Positions 13,481 to 18,017 of a DNA stretch of 18,017 bases are shown one piece after another. Position numbers and translations under genes: made by a program. The stretch is taken from the NCBI GenBank assembly GCA_903929895.1, contig CAIYWM010000305.1, positions 1 through 18,017 of the forward strand, written 5' to 3'. The DNA is from an uncultured Alphaproteobacteria bacterium. GTDB taxonomy: Bacteria > Pseudomonadota > Alphaproteobacteria > Reyranellales > Reyranellaceae. The notes below the pieces were generated by a model. The model was not told the DNA's origin. It saw nothing but the letters and a program-made list of their open reading frames with translations, and searched no databases. Every line of letters starts with the position of its first letter. Positions within the stretch are counted from its first letter, which is position 1.

Positions 13481-14350
13481 ATGAACCCGACAGACCCACA
13501 ACTCTTCAACGGCCTGTTCCAGGTCAACGGCGCCACGCGCCTCTACGGCACGATCGGCGATCCCATCCGTCAGCTGCGCATGACCGGCGTGATGTCCCAG
13601 GTTTTCGCCGCCACGGGCGTCAATGCCGTCTGGCTACCCTTCGAGGGCGGCCCCGATCTGCTGCCGCTGATGCTCGACGCGCTGGCCAAGATGCGCAACC
13701 TCGGCGGCTTCACCGTCACCATCCCGCACAAGACCGCGATGCTCGACCTGGTGGGCCGCGCCACGCCCCGCGCGATGGCGGCCGGCAGCGTCAATCTGGT
13801 ACGCCGCGACCCCGACGGGGTGCTGGCGGGCGATAATGTCGACGGCCTCGGCTTCGTTCGGGGACTGGAAGCGCAGGGCCATCGCGTGAAGGGCGCCAGC
13901 GTCTGGCTGGTCGGCCTCGGCGGCGCGGGCGGCGCCATTGCCGCCGCTTTGTGCGAAGCCGGCGTCGGCCGCCTGCTGGTCACCGAACTCCAGGAAGCGC
14001 GCGCCGGCAAGGCGATCGACCGGTTGCTGAGCCACTATCCCGACGTGCCGGTCGCGGAAGTCAGGATGCCTCCGAAGGGCATTCACATTGCGATCAATGC
14101 GACGGCGCTCGGCCTGCGTGCCGGCGACCCGCAGGCCTTCGACCCGATGACGCTCGACCCCGACGTCGTCGTGGCCGACGTGATCATGAGCCCGGTCGAA
14201 ACGCCGCTGCTGACGCGGGCCCGCACCCACGGGCGCCGCATCCACCATGGCCGGCACATGCTCGACCACCAGGTGCCGCTCTATCTCGACTGGTTCGGCG
14301 TCGACACCAAGGGCATCGACATCATCCGGTTGGTGCGCTCGATCGGCTGA
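13481..14350 (+). CDS. Shikimate dehydrogenase family protein (atypical substrate-binding motif)
   Basis: A 289-residue soluble NAD(P)-dependent oxidoreductase with the AroE fold. Family marks are GDPI at 26-29, the catalytic lysine K84 in VTIPHKTAM, GDNVDG (117-122) with catalytic-type D121, and the nucleotide-binding loop GLGGAGGA at 145-152. The usual shikimate-binding serines (HSxSP after the GxPI motif) are absent: the sequence here is GDPIRQLRMTGVM. Near the C-terminus the usual NGxxMLxxQ is replaced by HHGRHMLDHQ. It is therefore probably not the biosynthetic AroE; a quinate, other cyclic acid or amino-shikimate-like substrate is possible. The start at 13481 lies just after the peroxiredoxin terminator; the GGGGG before it may serve as ribosome site. 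The long open frame upstream overlaps the peroxiredoxin and is not used. Confidence 0.88.
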   Translation: MNPTDPQLFNGLFQVNGATRLYGTIGDPIRQLRMTGVMSQVFAATGVNAVWLPFEGGPDLLPLMLDALAKMRNLGGFTVTIPHKTAMLDLVGRATPRAMAAGSVNLVRRDPDGVLAGDNVDGLGFVRGLEAQGHRVKGASVWLVGLGGAGGAIAAALCEAGVGRLLVTELQEARAGKAIDRLLSHYPDVPVAEVRMPPKGIHIAINATALGLRAGDPQAFDPMTLDPDVVVADVIMSPVETPLLTRARTHGRRIHHGRHMLDHQVPLYLDWFGVDTKGIDIIRLVRSIG

Positions 14351-14497
14351 CGGCTCGCCCCACCGCCGCGGGTTCGCCTACTCACCCGCAACTTTCGCGC
14401 GAAGTCTCCACGGCGGGACATCCGTACGGGACTCTGCCCGCTCATGGCCCTACAGTGAGCGTTCCCACTGCGCGCGGCAGCCTCAAAAAGGGGCATG
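14351..14497 (+). other. Non-coding gap with two inverted repeats
   Basis: This 147-bp gap follows the shikimate-dehydrogenase-like gene. GCGGGT (14368-14373) and ACCCGC (14384-14389) form a hairpin with a 10-nt loop. Immediately after comes the perfect palindrome TTCGCGCGAA (14394-14403). There is no T-tract, so termination is uncertain; the palindrome could be a protein site for the gene that follows. No clear promoter boxes were seen. Confidence 0.35.
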
Positions 14498-14908
14498 ATG
14501 GCTCATACGATCAGGTTCAACAGAGACCTCGGCGTGATCGTGCTGCGCGCCAAGCAGAGCATGGATGTCGACGAGCTCGAACAGTCGTTCGACGAACTCG
14601 TGGATCTCCCCGGCTTCAAGGAGGGACTGAGCCTCATCTTCGACTTCAGGGGAAGCACGACACCTCTCACCTCCGCCGATCTGCGCCGGCTGGCCATCTA
14701 TGCGGAACGGACAGATGCGCGATGGGGCGATACAAGGTGGTCTTTCCTCGCCTCGACCGACGTGACCTTCGGGCTGAGCCGCATGTTCATGGCACTCACG
14801 GCCAAGCACCAGGTCGAGACGCACGTCTTTCGCACGCTGGTCGAGGCCAACGACTGGCTGGGCCTCGGTATGGATATCGACGAAATCCTGGTGCGCACGC
14901 CCGACTGA
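14498..14908 (+). CDS. Small SpoIIAA/STAS-like protein of unknown function
   Basis: A 136-residue soluble protein. Alternating strands and helices (TIRFNRDLGVIVLRA, then the helix DVDELEQSFDELVD, then LSLIFDFRG, then RWSFLASTDVTFGLSRMF) give a STAS/SpoIIAA-like alpha/beta impression, but I recognise no diagnostic motif and no phosphorylatable serine in the classical place. No signal or membrane segment. Two adjacent ATGs exist, at 14495 and 14498. The AAGGGG tract ends 1 nt before the first and 4 nt before the second, so I chose the second. It ends 21 bp from the stop of the hybrid kinase on the opposite strand. A signalling role alongside that kinase is possible, but only by proximity. Confidence 0.7.
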   Translation: MAHTIRFNRDLGVIVLRAKQSMDVDELEQSFDELVDLPGFKEGLSLIFDFRGSTTPLTSADLRRLAIYAERTDARWGDTRWSFLASTDVTFGLSRMFMALTAKHQVETHVFRTLVEANDWLGLGMDIDEILVRTPD

Positions 14909-14929
14909 TCGCGGGCGTGCTGACGGGCC

Positions 14930-17803
14930 TCAGACCGTGGCTGAATCGAGGGCGTCGCGGACGTGCCTTGCGAGGTCCTGCTTGCGGAACGGCTTGGTCA
15001 GCAGGCTGGATGCCACGGCGCCCTCTGAATAGCCCGACATGAAGGCGACGGAGGTTCCCGGCCAACGGCGCACCACCTCCGCGGCCAGGGTCCTGCCGTC
15101 CAATGCGCCCGGCATCACGACGTCCGTGAGCAGCAGCGCATAGGGAGTCTCGACGGCTTCGCATGCCGCGAGACCCGCCGCGCCATCAGCCGCCTCCGCG
15201 ACGTCGTATCCCAGGCTCCTGAGTTGCTGGGCGACCTGCCTGCGGACCTGCGGCTCATCCTCGACCACCAGAATCCGCTCGCTTCCCCTCGGCATCGCGA
15301 CATCGGCGTGAGTCACACCGGCTTCCACCTTTTGATCGCTGCGAGGAAGGTAGAGATTGACCACCGTTCCCCGCCCGACTTCGCTGTCGATCGTGATGGC
15401 GCCGCCAGACTGCTTGATGAAACCATAGACCATGCTGAGGCCGAGGCCGCTTCCCTTGCCGACGTCCTTGGTGGTGAAGAACGGCTCAAACACCTTGGTC
15501 AGTACGTCAGGCGGCATGCCGGCCCCGGTGTCCTCGACGCTCAGCCTGACATAGTCCCTGGCTTCGAGGTCGGCATCTGCGGGCACGGCGCGGGCCTCCT
15601 GGCCGATGTTCCTGGACTGAATGACCAGCCTGCCGCCGGCGGGCGTCGCATCGCGCGCGTTGACACAGAGATTGATCAGGGCGGTCTCGAGCTGGGCGCG
15701 GTCGATGTTGACCGTCCACAGATCGGGGGCGAGGTCGACCACGAGACTGATGTGGCGGCCCAGCGTGCGGCGCAGCAGCTTGCCGGTCGTGGCGACAAGG
15801 TCATTGAGATCGGTGGCCTTCGGGTTGAGGGCCTGTTTGCGGGAGTACGCCAGCAACTGGCTCGTCAGTTCGGACGCCCTGAGCACGGTCCTGGCGATCT
15901 GCTCGAGGCGCGCCTTCACCCGAGGATCGAGACCCTTTTCCTCCTGGATTTCATCGGCATTGGCGAGAATCACCGTCAGGAGGTTGTTGAAGTCATGAGC
16001 GACGCCGCCGGTGAGCTGGCCGACGACCTCCATCTTCTGCGCCTGACGCAGCTGTTCTTCGGCCGCTTCGCGCGCCTGCTCCATCCGGAGGCGCTCGCCC
16101 ACGTCTGTGACGATCGTGAGGGCAGCCGCTCTGTGCTGGTACTCGATCAATCGCACCGCCATCTCGACCGACATCAGACTTCCGTCCCGCCGGCGATGCC
16201 GCACGCCCTGCAGGACCGTCGTGACATCTGCCGAGTACTCCCGGCGCCGGCGCGTCATCGCCTGGCGATCCTCGGGGACGTAGAATTCCTCGGCCGTCAA
16301 GGCGAGCAGCTCGCCTCTCGACCGTCCATAGAGCTTCACGGCAGCATCGTTCGCCGCCAGCACGCGCAGCGTCTCGCGGTCGGTGACCAGGGCGGCATAA
16401 GGAGCGGCTTCGAAGAGGGTGCGGTAGCGCTGCTGCGACTCGCGCAGCTCTTCCTCCGCGACCTGCCGCTCCTGCTCCGCCCTGATCTGCCCTGTTACGT
16501 TCTGCGTCATGACCAGCGTCGCGGAGACGCTGCCGAACAGGATCGGACGAGACCTCAGCTCGACGTCCATGATCGTACCGTTCTTCCTGCGGTGTCGCTG
16601 CCCCGTGAGTATACGACCCCGGTTCGAGCCGCCGGCCTCGCGTATGGCCGCCTCCTCAAGCACATTGCCCGGAGCGTAGAAGTCGCCGGCGGACATCCGA
16701 AGCGCTTCCTCCCTCGACCACCCGTATTCCTGCAGCGCAGCATCGTTCACGGCGAGCAGGTCGCGTGACGCGCGATCGAGAACGGCCATGGGATAGGAGT
16801 TCGCGTCGAACAGCATCAGGTAGCGATCCTGCTCGGCGCGGCGCGCCTTCCATTCGGCGACCAGCCAGACACCAAGCCCGCACAGCGTCGCCAGCGAGAT
16901 CGCCCATCCGGCGACGGCGAGGCGGGCGATGTGGCGCCAGGACTCGAGCGCTTGGTCTGCCGTCTGCGTCACGGTGATGATGAAGGTCGGAAAATCGGCA
17001 AGGCGACGGTAGGCGACCAGACGATGCTCGCCGTCGATACGACTTGCGATTTCAAAGTTCCCCCGCATGGCTCCCGCGTTCGTCTGTCGCATGAGTTCCG
17101 GGCTGAAGGTCGTGCGGCCCATGGCCTGTTCGGCGAAGGGGCTGCGCATGATCATCGTACCGTCGACCCGCCAAAGCGCCGTAGACTGACCCTTGATCGT
17201 ATTCTCCACCGTCCAGACCCGGTCGAAGAACAGCGGGTCCACGGAAGCAACGATGACGCCGGCGAATTCTCCGGTGGACAGGCGCACGCTGCGTGTGGCG
17301 GGAAGCAGCCACTCCCCGGTCGTCCGGGAACGGAGCGGCGTCCCGATCCGGAACTGTGTCTCGGGGGCATTCCGGCTGTCGGCGAAGTAGGCCCGGTCCG
17401 AAAGGTCGAGACCCACGACGCCTCTCTCGCTGCTGAAGAGAACGCGGCCCGCGCTGTCGAGCATCGTGACCGCCCTCAGGAAGGGCCGACCTTCGATGAG
17501 CCGACGCAATTCGGCGCCCAATGAATTCGCATCGACGAGCCCGGCGCGCATCGCGGCCAGAAGCTGCGCTTCGATTCCCTCCAGCGTCTGCTCGACATTC
17601 TGGAAAGTCCGCGTCGTCTGTTCGTCGCTGAGCTGGGCGAAGGCCGTCAGGGTATGCTGGCGGGAGACGACGACGTCCGCCCGCAGTTGATACAGGATGA
17701 CGGCGACCACCGTGGCGCTCATGGCGGCATACGTCGCCAACATCAGAATGATGCGTGTTCGGAAAGAAAGACCTCGGCCCGACGTTGGAAGGTTCTTGGC
17801 CAA
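14930..17803 (-). CDS. Hybrid PAS sensor histidine kinase/response regulator
   Basis: A 957-residue inner-membrane hybrid kinase. TM helices at about 18-40 and 296-317 flank a periplasmic Cache-like sensor domain (about 41-290; the GLDLSDRAYF segment is typical). Two PAS domains follow (about 325-440 and 455-570), then a HisKA domain with phosphorylated H603 in GGVAHDFNNLL. The ATPase domain has N711/N715, DTGAGMP from D758, and the EPFFTTKDVGKGSGLGLS lid. The C-terminal receiver (about 842-955) has the acidic cluster E848-D849-E850, phospho-acceptor D894 and K937, so all phosphorelay residues are present. The start is TTG at 17803; no in-frame ATG or GTG lies upstream, and the next ATG (residue 21) falls inside the first TM helix. 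It follows the partial receiver gene by 58 bp in the same direction. The ligand is unknown. Confidence 0.93.
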   Translation of the reverse strand: MAKNLPTSGRGLSFRTRIILMLATYAAMSATVVAVILYQLRADVVVSRQHTLTAFAQLSDEQTTRTFQNVEQTLEGIEAQLLAAMRAGLVDANSLGAELRRLIEGRPFLRAVTMLDSAGRVLFSSERGVVGLDLSDRAYFADSRNAPETQFRIGTPLRSRTTGEWLLPATRSVRLSTGEFAGVIVASVDPLFFDRVWTVENTIKGQSTALWRVDGTMIMRSPFAEQAMGRTTFSPELMRQTNAGAMRGNFEIASRIDGEHRLVAYRRLADFPTFIITVTQTADQALESWRHIARLAVAGWAISLATLCGLGVWLVAEWKARRAEQDRYLMLFDANSYPMAVLDRASRDLLAVNDAALQEYGWSREEALRMSAGDFYAPGNVLEEAAIREAGGSNRGRILTGQRHRRKNGTIMDVELRSRPILFGSVSATLVMTQNVTGQIRAEQERQVAEEELRESQQRYRTLFEAAPYAALVTDRETLRVLAANDAAVKLYGRSRGELLALTAEEFYVPEDRQAMTRRRREYSADVTTVLQGVRHRRRDGSLMSVEMAVRLIEYQHRAAALTIVTDVGERLRMEQAREAAEEQLRQAQKMEVVGQLTGGVAHDFNNLLTVILANADEIQEEKGLDPRVKARLEQIARTVLRASELTSQLLAYSRKQALNPKATDLNDLVATTGKLLRRTLGRHISLVVDLAPDLWTVNIDRAQLETALINLCVNARDATPAGGRLVIQSRNIGQEARAVPADADLEARDYVRLSVEDTGAGMPPDVLTKVFEPFFTTKDVGKGSGLGLSMVYGFIKQSGGAITIDSEVGRGTVVNLYLPRSDQKVEAGVTHADVAMPRGSERILVVEDEPQVRRQVAQQLRSLGYDVAEAADGAAGLAACEAVETPYALLLTDVVMPGALDGRTLAAEVVRRWPGTSVAFMSGYSEGAVASSLLTKPFRKQDLARHVRDALDSATV

Positions 17804-17861
17804 TGTGCCGCCTGCAGGCGCTGAGGATGCCCGGAGCGAACATCGGGCCGGGTCGGCCAGA

Positions 17862-18017
17862 CTAGTTTGACAGCGCCTCGCTTACGCTCTGCGCGAGCTG
17901 ATATTTGCGATAGGGCTTTGCGAGGACGTGGGCGCCTGCGTCGAGCATGCCGTCCCGGACCAGTGCGACTTCGAAGTAGCCGGACGTGAACAACACCTTG
18001 AGCCCGGGACGCAGACG
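17862..18017 (-). CDS. C-terminal end of a receiver-domain protein (partial, runs off the window)
   Basis: The last 51 codons of a gene that starts beyond the right edge. The visible part contains LKVLFTSGY (residues 6-14), the switch-region pattern of a receiver, followed by an AKPYRKYQL segment (33-41) with the conserved lysine-proline, and ends EALSN before TAG. The phospho-acceptor aspartate lies outside the window. The protein may be a stand-alone response regulator or the tail of another hybrid kinase. It sits 58 bp upstream of the hybrid kinase in the same direction, so they may share a transcript. Confidence 0.85.
   Translation of the reverse strand, partial: RLRPGLKVLFTSGYFEVALVRDGMLDAGAHVLAKPYRKYQLAQSVSEALSN

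Noticed and set aside
15224..16768. 514-codon plus-strand open frame opposite the hybrid kinase
   Set aside because: Antisense to the PAS, HisKA and ATPase domains and without recognisable motifs.

Overview
The window is high-GC, tightly packed bacterial DNA. Gene content and style point to an alphaproteobacterium, perhaps of Rhodospirillales or Hyphomicrobiales type: a RecX of alphaproteobacterial form, a PAS-hybrid kinase of the HDFNNLL class, a very large fused indolepyruvate ferredoxin oxidoreductase, and a membrane/ferredoxin/cyclase fusion. The genus cannot be fixed from the sequence alone. I see no rRNA, tRNA, CRISPR array, transposase or phage gene.

Region 1 (1-4341, minus strand): a TetR-type regulator is followed in the same direction by a three-gene cassette and a quinone oxidoreductase. 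The cassette is an SxtJ-like membrane protein, a 50-residue DUF5989/SxtK-like membrane peptide and a NodU/TobZ-type O-carbamoyltransferase. It has the same three components as sxtI-sxtJ-sxtK of cyanobacterial saxitoxin clusters, but no toxin genes are visible here, so the acceptor that is carbamoylated is unknown. The operon ends next to strong inverted repeats at the left edge.

Region 2 (4342-8284, plus strand): diverging from tetR are a HAD-IA hydrolase, recX (GTG start), an ArsC-family reductase, and a 555-residue protein joining a histidine-rich six-helix membrane domain, a [2Fe-2S] ferredoxin domain and an intact class III nucleotide cyclase. These four lie 4-33 bp apart. A secreted TPR protein with a strong ribosome binding site follows. 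The cyclase looks like a redox-responsive second-messenger enzyme.

Region 3 (8285-12167): a single 1173-residue indolepyruvate ferredoxin oxidoreductase with fused subunits, then a 232-bp non-coding stretch rich in inverted repeats. The best hairpin there pairs fully only as minus-strand RNA.

Region 4 (12168-14350): yqgE/algH (minus) and a Prx5-type peroxiredoxin (plus) are divergent. A heat-shock (RpoH) type promoter match precedes yqgE. The peroxiredoxin ends in a clear intrinsic terminator, followed by a shikimate-dehydrogenase-family gene that lacks the usual shikimate-binding serine motif.

Region 5 (14351-18017): a small SpoIIAA/STAS-like protein converges on a 957-residue hybrid sensor kinase (TTG start). 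Upstream of the kinase is the C-terminal end of another receiver-domain protein, cut by the window edge; the two probably form one signalling unit.
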